This document shows positions 1 through 7,372 of a stretch of 11,617 bases of DNA, piece by piece. The position numbers were made by a program, and so were the translations under genes. Below the pieces are notes generated by a model. That model was not told the origin of the DNA. It saw only the letters and a program-made list of their open reading frames with translations, and made no database searches. Numbering within the stretch: position 1 is the stretch's first letter; each line of letters starts with the position of its first letter. Origin of the DNA: Bacteroidota bacterium (GTDB lineage: Bacteria > Bacteroidota > Bacteroidia > Chitinophagales > Saprospiraceae); the NCBI GenBank assembly GCA_018969455.1, contig JAGWYI010000073.1, positions 1 through 11,617 of the forward strand, read 5' to 3'.

Positions 1-228
1 GCAAAACCTGGAACAGTGAAAAACATCCGCAGCTTCCAAATTTTCGACCGCTGGGGTGAAATGGTGTTTACCCAAAAAGACTTCCAGCCCAATAACCCGG
101 AAATCGGATGGGATGGCAAACTGAATGGCAGTGAACTTTCGCCCGCTGTTTTCGTATGGTATGCTGAAGTGGAATTTATTGACGGTGTAATTGAACTCTA
201 CAAAGGCGATGTGACGCTGGTTCGATAA
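1..228 (+). CDS. C-terminal end of a T9SS-secreted / gliding-motility-associated protein (5' truncated by window)
   Basis: Only the last 75 codons are visible; the frame is open from base 1, so the gene starts to the left. A GTG at 16 could be read as a start but lies inside the conserved domain, so I treat this as a truncated gene. The visible part matches the type B C-terminal sorting domain of Bacteroidota (gliding motility-associated C-terminal family, TIGR04131). It shows FDRWGEMVF near the beginning, then GWDGKLNG, a VFVWYAEVEFIDG strand pair, and the terminal KGDVTLVR. In this family the domain directs export across the outer membrane by the type IX secretion system and is usually attached to large, repeat-containing surface or secreted proteins. 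The function of the missing N-terminal part cannot be told. The gene ends 24 nt before a strong terminator hairpin and converges with fdhD. The domain call is confident; the protein's role is unknown. Confidence 0.9.
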   Translation, partial: AKPGTVKNIRSFQIFDRWGEMVFTQKDFQPNNPEIGWDGKLNGSELSPAVFVWYAEVEFIDGVIELYKGDVTLVR

Positions 229-246
229 ACCATTGAAATTAAATAC

Positions 247-283
247 AAAAAAGGGGCGGCTCAACCGAGTCGCCCCTTTTTTT
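247..283. terminator. Bidirectional intrinsic terminator between the T9SS protein gene and fdhD
   Basis: A six-A run (247-252) precedes a GC-rich inverted repeat with arms 253-262 and 267-276, a 4-nt loop AACC, and then seven T (277-283). The stem is 10 bp with one G-T wobble. A run on the left and T run on the right make it work as a Rho-independent terminator from either side. It sits between two convergent genes, and the fdhD stop codon begins at the edge of the T run. It probably ends both the + strand secreted-protein transcript and the long - strand Moco/formate transcript. Confidence 0.9.
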
Positions 284-1074
284 CAGCCTACACCGCCGCT
301 GTAAACGGTAAATTTGTCCTCCCTGCAAAACGCCAGCAAGGTCATGCCCAGGGTGCGCGCATAATCTACTGCCAGGGACGAAGGCGCAGAAACCGCCGCC
401 AGGGCCGGAATGCCGGCTACAAAGGCCTTGCTCACTATTTCGTACGAAATCCGACCGCTCACAATGATGCAAAAGGCATCCTGCAAGGTTCCATCCAGGA
501 TCAATTGCCCAATTACCTTGTCTACCGCATTGTGTCGACCGATGTCTTCCTGCATGTTGAGCATCTTGCCATCTACATCAAAAGCCGCCGCCGCATGTGA
601 GCCGCCTGAAAGCTGAAAAGTATCCTGATGCCTCCGCATTTCCCGAAACATTTCAGATACGGTTTCTACCTGCAATGCGCCTTTTTTGTCTGAAATTTCC
701 AAACCAGGTACCAAAGGCGCCAGTTCGGTGTTCCCGCAGATGCCACAAGCGGATACAGACAGTAATTTTCGGCTGTTTATGTCCCGCTTCCCTGCTTTTT
801 CCGGATCTATCGTCAAATCCACCGCTGTGATGTAGCCATACTGGTTCCGCTCTTCCACCCGCATCTGCGGATGATGATCCAGGTCGCGGTACATGTCTTC
901 GGCATACAACAATCCCCGGATGAGCGCCTCCTCATTGCCCGGTGTGCGCATGGTAATCGTAAACACCTGACCATTAATGGAAATGCGCAAGGCGGCTTCT
1001 GCCGTGAGCGCGTCTTCCACCGGATTGGACGCGCCCGACTGAAATTTCGTCGCCTGATAATGTAAAATGGCCAT
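283..1074 (-). CDS. fdhD: FdhD, formate dehydrogenase accessory sulfurtransferase
   Basis: Predicted 263-aa cytoplasmic protein, about the usual FdhD size. FdhD passes sulfur from the cysteine desulfurase (IscS in E. coli) to the molybdenum bis-MGD cofactor of formate dehydrogenase, which is needed for activity. Family signatures are visible: the paired cysteines in SACGICG (C110 and C113), LSGGSHAAAAF near 155-165, EDIGRHNAVDKVIG near 177-190, and SGRISYEIVSKAFVAGIPALAAVSAPSSLA in segments through 206-235. I chose the ATG at 1074 because it gives the standard length. A start at 1119 in the same frame would add 15 basic residues and run into the end of fhs. The gene follows fhs by 13 nt and is the last gene before the terminator, so it is almost certainly cotranscribed with fhs. 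No formate dehydrogenase gene is in view, so the client enzyme must be encoded elsewhere. Confidence 0.96.
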   Translation of the reverse strand: MAILHYQATKFQSGASNPVEDALTAEAALRISINGQVFTITMRTPGNEEALIRGLLYAEDMYRDLDHHPQMRVEERNQYGYITAVDLTIDPEKAGKRDINSRKLLSVSACGICGNTELAPLVPGLEISDKKGALQVETVSEMFREMRRHQDTFQLSGGSHAAAAFDVDGKMLNMQEDIGRHNAVDKVIGQLILDGTLQDAFCIIVSGRISYEIVSKAFVAGIPALAAVSAPSSLAVDYARTLGMTLLAFCREDKFTVYSGGVG

Positions 1075-1087
1075 AGGCTGTATTTTT

Positions 1088-2761
1088 TTACGACAATCCG
1101 GAAATCTGGCCTTCCGCATCGATGTCCATGCCCTCGGATGCCGGTATTACGGGCAAACCGGGCATGCGCATCATTTCTCCCAAAATCGGAATCACGAAAC
1201 CGGCGCCTGCCGCATATTCAAATTCCCGAACCGTAATGCTGAAATTGCTCGGACGACCAATTTTGGTTTCATCGTCTGAAAAAGATTTTTGCGTCTTGGC
1301 CATGCACACCGGCAATTGATCGAATCCCAAGGCCTTGATGGTTTTTAAGCCAGACAAAGCCTGCGGCGTAAATTTGACCGAATCGGCGCCGTAGATCTCT
1401 TTTGCAATTACATTTATCTTTTCTTCAACAGGTAATTTCCAGTCGTACAATTGTTTAAACTTGTTTTCGCCGGATTCGATGGTTGCGACCACCGCCTCCG
1501 CCAATGCCATGGTGCCGTTGCCGCCTTTTGCCCAACATTCACTTAAAACGGCCTTTACGCCCATTTCCGCACACCGCGCCACCACAAAATCCACCTCCGC
1601 TTTGGAGTCGGTCGCAAAACTGTTGAGTGCAACCACCGGTGTCAAGCCAAACTTCTTGCAATTTTCAATGTGTTTTTCCAGATTTGCAAATCCTTTTTGC
1701 ACGTAATCCAGGTTGGGTGTACTGTATTCGGCTTTTTTTGCACCGCCATGGTGCCGCAAAGCACGGATCGTGGCCACCAGCACGAGGGCATGTGGCGCCA
1801 GACCGGCATAACCGCATTTGATGTCCATGAATTTTTCGGCGCCAAGGTCTGCGCCGAAACCGGCTTCTGTCACCACATAATCAGCCAGCGAAAGGGCCAT
1901 TTTGGTGGCCAAAATGGTGTTTGTACCCTGCGCGATGTTGGCAAATGGCCCGCCGTGGATGATGGCGCCGTTGCCCTCCAGGGTTTGCACCAGGTTGGGC
2001 TTGATGGCGTCTTTCAGCAAAAGCGCCATGGCGCCTTCGGCTTTCAGGTCGCGGGCGTAAACCGGCGTTTTCTCAAAAGTAAAACCTACCAGAATGTTGC
2101 CCAAACGACGTTTCAGGTCCTCTATGCTTTGCGACATGCACAAAATGGCCATCACCTCCGAAGCAGGGGTAATATTAAACCCGTCTTCCCTCGGAATTCC
2201 GTTGGCGGTACCGCCTAATCCAACCACAATGCGGCGCAGGCTGCGGTCGTTCATGTCCATCACCCGTTTCCACACGATGGTGCGCGGATCGATGTTCAGG
2301 TTGTTGGTTTTATTTTGTATATTATTGTCTATCAGGGCTGCAAGCAAATTGTTTGCTTTTTCAATGGCCGCAAAATCTCCGGTAAAATGCAGGTTAATGT
2401 CTTCCATCGGAATCACCTGGGCGTAACCGCCGCCGGCCGCGCCGCCCTTGATGCCGAAAACCGGACCCAAAGATGGTTCGCGCAAGGCAGCCATGGCGTG
2501 TTTGCCAATTTTGTTCAGGCCATCCGTCAAACCCACCGTTGTGGTGGTTTTACCCTCACCTGCCGGCGTCGGACTGATGGCGCTCACCAATATGAGTTTG
2601 CTTTGGCGGATGCGCTCGGGGTTGAGGAGCTGGAGTGGCAATTTGGCTTTGTATTTCCCATAAAATTCCAAATCATCTTCTGCAATGCCAAGTTTGGCAG
2701 CGATTTGCTTAATGGGTTGAATGGCAGCCTGTTGTGCGATTTCAAGATCGGATAAAACCAT
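1088..2761 (-). CDS. fhs: Formate--tetrahydrofolate ligase (10-formyl-THF synthetase)
   Basis: Predicted 557-aa cytoplasmic enzyme, matching the usual length of about 555 aa. It joins formate to tetrahydrofolate using ATP, giving 10-formyl-THF for purine synthesis and other one-carbon reactions. Visible signatures are the ATP-binding loop TPAGEGKTTTT at about 65-75, the family motif REPSLGPVFGIKGGAAGGG at about 94-112, HFTGD near 126-130, the HGGPFANIAQG region, and the C-terminal GEMMRMPGLPVIPA region. The ATG at 2761 was chosen because it gives the normal N terminus (VLSDLEIAQQA). The frame extends 20 codons further up to 2821, with a hydrophobic run unlike this soluble family. There is an 87-nt gap to the upstream moaCB gene, one of the two large gaps in the cluster, so it may have its own promoter. 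I could not identify a convincing one. Fhs next to fdhD suggests a shared theme of formate use. Confidence 0.97.
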   Translation of the reverse strand: MVLSDLEIAQQAAIQPIKQIAAKLGIAEDDLEFYGKYKAKLPLQLLNPERIRQSKLILVSAISPTPAGEGKTTTTVGLTDGLNKIGKHAMAALREPSLGPVFGIKGGAAGGGYAQVIPMEDINLHFTGDFAAIEKANNLLAALIDNNIQNKTNNLNIDPRTIVWKRVMDMNDRSLRRIVVGLGGTANGIPREDGFNITPASEVMAILCMSQSIEDLKRRLGNILVGFTFEKTPVYARDLKAEGAMALLLKDAIKPNLVQTLEGNGAIIHGGPFANIAQGTNTILATKMALSLADYVVTEAGFGADLGAEKFMDIKCGYAGLAPHALVLVATIRALRHHGGAKKAEYSTPNLDYVQKGFANLEKHIENCKKFGLTPVVALNSFATDSKAEVDFVVARCAEMGVKAVLSECWAKGGNGTMALAEAVVATIESGENKFKQLYDWKLPVEEKINVIAKEIYGADSVKFTPQALSGLKTIKALGFDQLPVCMAKTQKSFSDDETKIGRPSNFSITVREFEYAAGAGFVIPILGEMMRMPGLPVIPASEGMDIDAEGQISGLS

Positions 2762-2848
2762 AAGGAGAAGGGTAAAACAGGTGGTGAACAAAATTTGGTT
2801 AAGTATGAAAAACCGAAACAAAAGCGAATGTACAAGCGCGCTTTTGCC

Positions 2849-3766
2849 TCAGGTAATTTTATTTTCCGGGTGTACATCGGCACGAAACACATGCAACAGG
2901 TACGGGAAAATCGCATCCATGCTTTCCTGCGCCCCCCGGGTAGAACCTGGCAAGGTGAGCACCAGCATCGCATTCCGAAATCCGGCTACGCTGCGCGACA
3001 ACATCGCATAAGGCATGCGCGCCTGCCCGTACGCTCGAATGGCTTCTGCTATACCCGGAACCTCGCGGGTCAGCAAAGGACGAACAGCCTCCGGCGTCTG
3101 ATCGCGGGGCGCCAAACCGGTTCCACCGCAAAAAATCAGCATCTGAAACCCGGCCATTTCTAATTGTAACAGTTTGTCCTGAATCAATGCAGGCTCGTCG
3201 GGGATGATGCTGTACTCCCCCGCCGAAATGCCCATTCCCTCCAGTTTTTCCAGAATGGCCTTGCCCGCCCGATCTTCTTTTTTGCCCCTGGAAACGGTAT
3301 CGGAACAGACAATCACAGCCGTGCGCGGGCGTTTTTGACTCAATTCGCCAAACTGGGTTTTACCACCCGTTTTTTCAAGCAAACGAATGTTTTGAATTTC
3401 AATGGCAGCATCCAGGGGTTTCAACATGTCATACACTGTAATGGCTGCCACCGAAGCGCCATACATGGCTTCCACTTCCACCCCGGTTTTATAAATGGTT
3501 TTGACCTCCACCGAAACAAGAATGTCCATTTCCTGCACCTCAAACGACACGGCTGCAAATTCGACAGGTATGGGATGGCAATCCGGGATCACCAGGCTGG
3601 TTTGTTTAATGCCCAGCAAAGCCGCCGCCTTTGCCATTTCAAATACATCGCCCTTGGGTACGCGTTTTTCCACCAATGCTGCCATGGCCTCGGGCGCCTG
3701 CAGACGCACCCGCGCCTGCGCGCAGGCGTAACGAAGGGTGCTTGTTTTATGTGTGATATCCCGCAT
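2849..3766 (-). CDS. moaCB: Bifunctional MoaC / MoaB(MogA) molybdenum cofactor protein
   Basis: Predicted 305-aa cytoplasmic fusion of two Moco biosynthesis enzymes. Residues about 1-136 are MoaC, which completes cyclic pyranopterin monophosphate from the MoaA product. Visible are VPKGDVFEMAKAAALLGIK (about 36-54, with the conserved KGD lysine K38), PDCHPIP (61-67), KTGVEVEA (93-100), VYDMLK (111-116) and LLEKTGGKT (129-137). Residues about 146-295 are a MoaB/MogA-type molybdopterin-binding domain, with VIVCSDTVSRG, CGGTGLAPRDQTPEA (213-227) and LPGSTRGAQE (272-281). That domain adenylylates molybdopterin before molybdenum insertion. Such MoaC/MoaB fusions are known in Bacteroidota. The ATG at 3766 is 3 nt past the moaE stop, so translation is probably coupled. 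A perfect 16-bp palindrome lies at codons 13-18. Confidence 0.95.
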   Translation of the reverse strand: MRDITHKTSTLRYACAQARVRLQAPEAMAALVEKRVPKGDVFEMAKAAALLGIKQTSLVIPDCHPIPVEFAAVSFEVQEMDILVSVEVKTIYKTGVEVEAMYGASVAAITVYDMLKPLDAAIEIQNIRLLEKTGGKTQFGELSQKRPRTAVIVCSDTVSRGKKEDRAGKAILEKLEGMGISAGEYSIIPDEPALIQDKLLQLEMAGFQMLIFCGGTGLAPRDQTPEAVRPLLTREVPGIAEAIRAYGQARMPYAMLSRSVAGFRNAMLVLTLPGSTRGAQESMDAIFPYLLHVFRADVHPENKIT

Positions 3767-3769
3767 AAC

Positions 3770-4213
3770 TTATTGATTCACTTTCCATTGATGGCCGTTT
3801 TCGCCAAACAGTTCTTTCCCGAAAACAGGCAATTCTTTTTTTATCGCTTCCACCATGGCCGAACAAGCGTCTATGGCCGCAGCCCGGTGCTTCGAGGTGG
3901 TCATCACGAACAGACAAATTTGCCCCACCCCTACCCTGCCCAAACTGTGGTGCACATGCAGGCAGCTAAGCGGGTATTCAGCAAACAGACGCTCCCGAAT
4001 TTGATGGTAAACTTCCAGGGCCATTTCCGCATACGCACTGTATTCTATCGCCACAACCGTTTGATCTCCAACAACATCGGCCCGTACCTGACCCAGAAAA
4101 ATGGAATGCGCGCCCGCTTCGGTCTTCTGCGCGTGCGCGGCGATCACATCGGCCACGAATGCAGGGGAAACGGGACCCTGCACAAATGGATTTTTGCGTT
4201 TTTTCTCTGTCAT
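3770..4213 (-). CDS. moaE: MoaE, molybdopterin synthase catalytic subunit
   Basis: Predicted 147-aa cytoplasmic protein of normal family length. MoaE with thiocarboxylated MoaD forms molybdopterin synthase, which converts cPMP to molybdopterin by adding the dithiolene sulfurs. The sequence shows GAHSIFLGQVR (34-44), IEYSAYAEMA (57-66), HVHHSLGRVGVGQ (86-98), TTSKHR (105-110) and the catalytic lysine region KKELPVFGKE (125-134). The conserved lysines are K125/K126 and K133. The usual aromatic just before the last lysine is replaced by the FG pair, a mild variation. The protein ends in WKVN, also typical. It starts at ATG 4213 after a 90-nt AT-rich gap from moaD, and its stop lies 3 nt before moaCB. 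The partner moaD is the next gene upstream. Confidence 0.95.
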   Translation of the reverse strand: MTEKKRKNPFVQGPVSPAFVADVIAAHAQKTEAGAHSIFLGQVRADVVGDQTVVAIEYSAYAEMALEVYHQIRERLFAEYPLSCLHVHHSLGRVGVGQICLFVMTTSKHRAAAIDACSAMVEAIKKELPVFGKELFGENGHQWKVNQ

Positions 4214-4303
4214 TTACCTGGATTTCAGGAAATTATAATATTGATTATGAATCATTTAATTGCTTTTTCAAACAAAAAATCAAGCGGTGGCGTATTCTCC
4301 AGA

Positions 4304-4543
4304 TTATCCGCCGGCGAAAGGTGGCAACAGGGCCACCACGCTATCCGGGCTTAAATCTGTTTTTTCGCTGCAAATGGCCAGATCGACAGCCAAAATGTAA
4401 GGCAATTCTCGCAAAACAGGGTATTTTTCCCGCAAATAAACTTCCAATTGCACACTATCCGTGAAAACGGGCGTCTCTATTTCAATGGCGCCTAAACGCT
4501 CCGCCAACATTCCAAATGCCCGTATTTTGCTTGTTTGCGCCAT
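4304..4543 (-). CDS. moaD: MoaD, molybdopterin synthase sulfur-carrier subunit
   Basis: Predicted 79-aa ubiquitin-fold protein. It shows the MoaD pattern IRAFGMLAERLG at the N terminus, an AVDLAICSEKTDL central strand region, and ends LLPPFAGG. The terminal Gly-Gly (residues 78-79) is the site that is adenylylated by MoeB and then carries the thiocarboxylate used by MoaE. The acidic run before VVALLPPFAGG is weaker than in many MoaD proteins, where it usually reads D-E-VA-PP-GG; here it is SPDSVVALLPPFAGG. No MoeB/ThiF-type activating enzyme is encoded in the window, so activation must come from elsewhere. The gene starts 14 nt after the mobA stop, consistent with an operon. Confidence 0.92.
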   Translation of the reverse strand: MAQTSKIRAFGMLAERLGAIEIETPVFTDSVQLEVYLREKYPVLRELPYILAVDLAICSEKTDLSPDSVVALLPPFAGG

Positions 4544-4557
4544 TTTTTTTATTTAAA

Positions 4558-5121
4558 TTAAATCCACCGGATCAAATCATCCGGCGTATTCAGGTTTGTA
4601 AAATTGGAATCCGGCAATTCCAGCGTACACACTTTTTCGCCCAAACTTTGAATGAAACACTGTAAACCCAATCGTTGCGCATCCAGACTGCGTTCCAAGC
4701 CTGGCAAAACGGCTTTTTGATAGATCGACAAAAGCGGCTCTGCCTGCCCATTGTGCGCTGCTAAGGTAACCCAAATTTCCGAAGCATGCGCGCGCATCAG
4801 ACTTTCCACACTTTCAACTTGCACAAAAGGCATGTCGCAGGCAATCAATAAGTTGTGTGCTTTTTCGCTGTGTTTCAACCCGGTGTACAAACCGCCCATC
4901 GGCCCTTTTTCCGCAATTTCATCGGGCGCCCGCGGGCAGCCCAGCCCATCCAGCGCAGGATCGGAACCCACAATCAGAATCGGACAGGCCAAAGGAAGCA
5001 GCACATCGAGCACATGCCGCACCAACGGCTTTCCCCGAAACGGCATCCAGACTTTATTCTGCCCCATGCGGCTGCTTTTTCCGCCCGCCAACAAAATAAT
5101 TCCAATTTCACTTTTATCCAT
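4558..5121 (-). CDS. mobA: MobA, molybdenum cofactor guanylyltransferase
   Basis: Predicted 187-aa cytoplasmic nucleotidyltransferase, normal size for MobA. It attaches GMP to Mo-molybdopterin, making the dinucleotide (MGD) form used by DMSO-reductase-family enzymes such as formate dehydrogenase and nitrate reductase. The N-terminal GTP-binding loop LLAGGKSSRMGQNK is at 10-23. PDEIAEKGPMGGLYTGL (66-82) and ACDMPFV (94-100), with the Mg-binding aspartate D96, follow. The C terminus carries NLNTPDDL, the usual end signature. It starts 3 nt after the moeA stop, indicating tight coupling. With FdhD at the end of the same cluster, MobA points to a bis-MGD enzyme as the main client. A MocA-type (CTP) relative is less likely given this context. 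Confidence 0.95.
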   Translation of the reverse strand: MDKSEIGIILLAGGKSSRMGQNKVWMPFRGKPLVRHVLDVLLPLACPILIVGSDPALDGLGCPRAPDEIAEKGPMGGLYTGLKHSEKAHNLLIACDMPFVQVESVESLMRAHASEIWVTLAAHNGQAEPLLSIYQKAVLPGLERSLDAQRLGLQCFIQSLGEKVCTLELPDSNFTNLNTPDDLIRWI

Positions 5122-5124
5122 AAT

Positions 5125-6300
5125 TTAATGTAGTGGCAATAGTTGCACCCGCACGGGCGTACCAGCTTCCACATTGGTTTCCGGCGGAATGAACGCCAGT
5201 CCTTGTGTGTACGCAAATGATTGCAACATATCCGAACCCTGTTTTTCCAACACAAGCGCCTGATTGTCTGCTATTTTTACCTTTAAAAACAATGCGCGGC
5301 CGGCGGGATTCAGCACCGCTTGCGCCAAAGGAATTTGAGCCTCCGGCAAATGCGGGTTCCCAAAACCCATCAGGCTGCGCAACGCAGGCCAAACGTACAC
5401 ATAAAAACAGCTCATCACGGCCCCCGGATTGCCCGGCATCGCTATCACCAATTTTTGACCCAGAAATCCAACAAACAAGGGTTTGCCCGGCTTTTGCGCC
5501 ACTTTGTAAAACAAGGTTTTGCAACCCATTTCCTGTAAAACCGGTCCCACCAGATCGAAGTCGCCCACGGAAATACCGCCTGTTACCAATAAAACATCGC
5601 ATGCGTTTTCAAGTCGCTCCAAAGCCGCGCGTATATCCGGCACATTGTCAAGCGTTTGCAAACTTTTCTCCGTTTCAAGTCCCAGTTGCTTCAAGGCGCT
5701 TTTCAGTAAAATGCTGTTGGATTCATAAATCTCGCCCGGCTTCAATATGCTGCCCGCCGCCTTAATCTCATTTCCTGTCACAAGCACACCCACGCGCGGG
5801 CGCGCATACACCCATACTTCCCCAAACCCCAGCATTGCCAAAAATCCAAGCGCCCCTGGCGAAAGCACAGTCCCGGCTTCCAGCGCACGCTCCCCTGCCC
5901 TGATTTGTGAGCCCTGACGCCGGATGTTTTGCCCGATTGCCGGTTTTTCATCCAAAACATGCACGGTTTCACCTTGAATGCTCGATTTTTCCTGCATCAA
6001 TACCCAATCCGTCCCCTTAGGAACCCGGGCGCCCGTATAAATGCGCACACATTCGCCCGGTTTCAATACAATGTTCCGGGAGTCGCCCGCCTGTACCACA
6101 TCTACGCAATGATATTCTGAAAGCAGGCCCGAACAGGCATACCCATCCATGGCAGATTGATCGAACATCGGTACATCAAGGGGCGCAAAAACAGCACGCG
6201 ACAATACCAATCCTTGCGCCTGCTCTAAAGGCAACAAAGCCTCCGGCATGCGGGAAAGCGCAGCAAGCAATTCAGACAAGGCCTGTTTGGGCTGAATCAT
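5125..6300 (-). CDS. moeA: MoeA, molybdopterin molybdenumtransferase
   Basis: Predicted 391-aa cytoplasmic enzyme, within the usual MoeA range. It inserts molybdenum into adenylylated molybdopterin, the step after the MogA-type reaction. Domains in order: MoeA N-terminal region about 1-165, with MFDQSAMDGYA (45-55) and GARVPKGTDWVLMQE (90-104); MoCF-biosynthesis fold about 170-305, with VTGNEI (174-179), LLVTGGISVGDFD (237-249) and MPGNPGAVM (288-296); and C-terminal barrel about 320-391. The ATG at 6300 was chosen because the first residues (MIQPKQALSELL) match the family. An in-frame extension to 6345 would overlap the kinase gene. It begins 31 nt past the kinase stop, too little room for an obvious independent promoter, so Moco genes may read through from the kinase gene. 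It is the first gene of the Moco cluster. Confidence 0.96.
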   Translation of the reverse strand: MIQPKQALSELLAALSRMPEALLPLEQAQGLVLSRAVFAPLDVPMFDQSAMDGYACSGLLSEYHCVDVVQAGDSRNIVLKPGECVRIYTGARVPKGTDWVLMQEKSSIQGETVHVLDEKPAIGQNIRRQGSQIRAGERALEAGTVLSPGALGFLAMLGFGEVWVYARPRVGVLVTGNEIKAAGSILKPGEIYESNSILLKSALKQLGLETEKSLQTLDNVPDIRAALERLENACDVLLVTGGISVGDFDLVGPVLQEMGCKTLFYKVAQKPGKPLFVGFLGQKLVIAMPGNPGAVMSCFYVYVWPALRSLMGFGNPHLPEAQIPLAQAVLNPAGRALFLKVKIADNQALVLEKQGSDMLQSFAYTQGLAFIPPETNVEAGTPVRVQLLPLH

Positions 6301-6331
6301 GGTGAGAAAAGATTTGTCTGCAAAAATGGGT

Positions 6332-7372
6332 TTAAGACAAATCAATATAAAGCAAAACGGAAAAAAAATGCTCCTTTTGTTCGATTTCCAATCGATGCCT
6401 GCCGTTGTACAGCAAATCGAGCTGGCGCCTTACATTGGCAATGCCGATTCCGCCGGATGGCGCAGGTGGCGCATCGGGCTCTACGGTGTTTTTGACAGAA
6501 AAATTCAAGCTGCGCTGTCGCAAATTCAACTCAATTTCAATTGCTGCCGGACCAGTGGAAGCGCCCGCGCCGTGTTTGAAACTGTTTTCCACAAAGGGCA
6601 ATAGCATCAATGGCGCAACCAGGCAGCCGGGTTCGTCTATGTTTTGATCGTATTGAACCCGCAAACGCGCCGAGTACCGCAACTGCTCGAGCGCAATGTA
6701 ATCGCCAATTACCCGCGCTTCCGATTCGATCGGAACCCGCGCCTCCCGGCATTCATACAACACAAAGCGCATGATTTTTGACAACATCATGACCGCATCC
6801 GGTGTCTGGTCCGACTTTTTGCGGGCCAAAGCGTAAATGTTGTTGAGGGTGTTGAACAAAAAATGCGGATTGGTTTGCGCCCGCAGAAAACCCAATTCGG
6901 ATTCCAGTTTTTCCCGAATCAATTGTTTCTCAATCTCTACACTTTCATATTGCATGCGCACAAACTTGATGCTGCACGCCGCCGCCAGGGTTATGAAACA
7001 ATCAAATGCTGTGAGCAGGAAATACCGCGCCTCCCAAAAAGCGGTTTCGTCTATCCTGCCAAACATGGGCCGATAGGCATACACCATCACAGCGCGGTAA
7101 GCCAAAATGCTCACCGAAAAGGCCAACAACAAAATGGCCAGCATGCGCCACCACTTGCTGCGTTCCAGATACAAGGGTACAATCCGGTAAAAAACAAAAT
7201 ACGTCAGACCAATTTTCACGGGCAAAGAAAAGCCCTCGGCGACCAAGGCCCGGCCGAATGCTGCCTCAAAAGGCCCGTTGTAGCCAAACAAAGCGTTCGA
7301 CAACAAGGCGTTCAAAGGCAAATATACTGCCCAGAACAATATGTGCAAGCCAATCCGATTCCAGTTAAGCAT
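6332..7372 (-). CDS. LytS/YehU-type four-helix sensor histidine kinase (orphan)
   Basis: Predicted 346-aa membrane protein. Four hydrophobic segments lie at about 8-26, 49-68, 76-98 and 116-137. A short coiled linker (about 140-163) is followed by a His_kinase domain (PF06580 type). The phosphoacceptor H170 lies in RAQTNPHFLFNTLNNIYAL, and the ATP-binding N-box is LLPFVENSFKHG (258-269, N263). A G-box GGIGIANVRRQLDLLY is at 307-322. There is no recognisable extracellular sensor domain, so the helices may sense the ligand or membrane state. The ATG at 7372 is favoured because it gives the usual hydrophobic N terminus. That ATG overlaps the GH31 stop by 8 nt, suggesting translational coupling. 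Kinases of this type usually sit beside a LytTR response regulator; here the next gene is moeA, so the partner is not visible. Signal and target genes are unknown. Confidence 0.92.
   Translation of the reverse strand: MLNWNRIGLHILFWAVYLPLNALLSNALFGYNGPFEAAFGRALVAEGFSLPVKIGLTYFVFYRIVPLYLERSKWWRMLAILLLAFSVSILAYRAVMVYAYRPMFGRIDETAFWEARYFLLTAFDCFITLAAACSIKFVRMQYESVEIEKQLIREKLESELGFLRAQTNPHFLFNTLNNIYALARKKSDQTPDAVMMLSKIMRFVLYECREARVPIESEARVIGDYIALEQLRYSARLRVQYDQNIDEPGCLVAPLMLLPFVENSFKHGAGASTGPAAIEIELNLRQRSLNFSVKNTVEPDAPPAPSGGIGIANVRRQLDLLYNGRHRLEIEQKEHFFSVLLYIDLS

Noticed and set aside
2762..2848. Possible - strand promoter before fhs (TTTG at 2819-2822 and AAATTTTG at 2789-2796)
   Set aside because: The -7-like element misses the first T of TAnnTTTG and the 22-nt spacing is loose, so it cannot be separated from chance in AT-rich sequence.
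4214..4303. Possible promoter or operator in the AT-rich moaD-moaE gap (TTGAAA-16-CATAAT and TGATT-ATG-AATCA)
   Set aside because: The match is to a sigma70-like pattern that Bacteroidota do not normally use, and the 5-bp inverted repeat is too short to support an operator.
3335..4354. Long + strand open frame (339 codons) opposite moaCB and moaE
   Set aside because: It is antisense to two genes with clear family motifs, has no recognisable domain and a biased His/Phe/Arg composition typical of an antisense shadow.
6301..6331. Moco riboswitch upstream of moeA
   Set aside because: Only 31 nt separate moeA from the kinase stop, far too short for that structured RNA, and no other gap in the cluster exceeds 90 nt.
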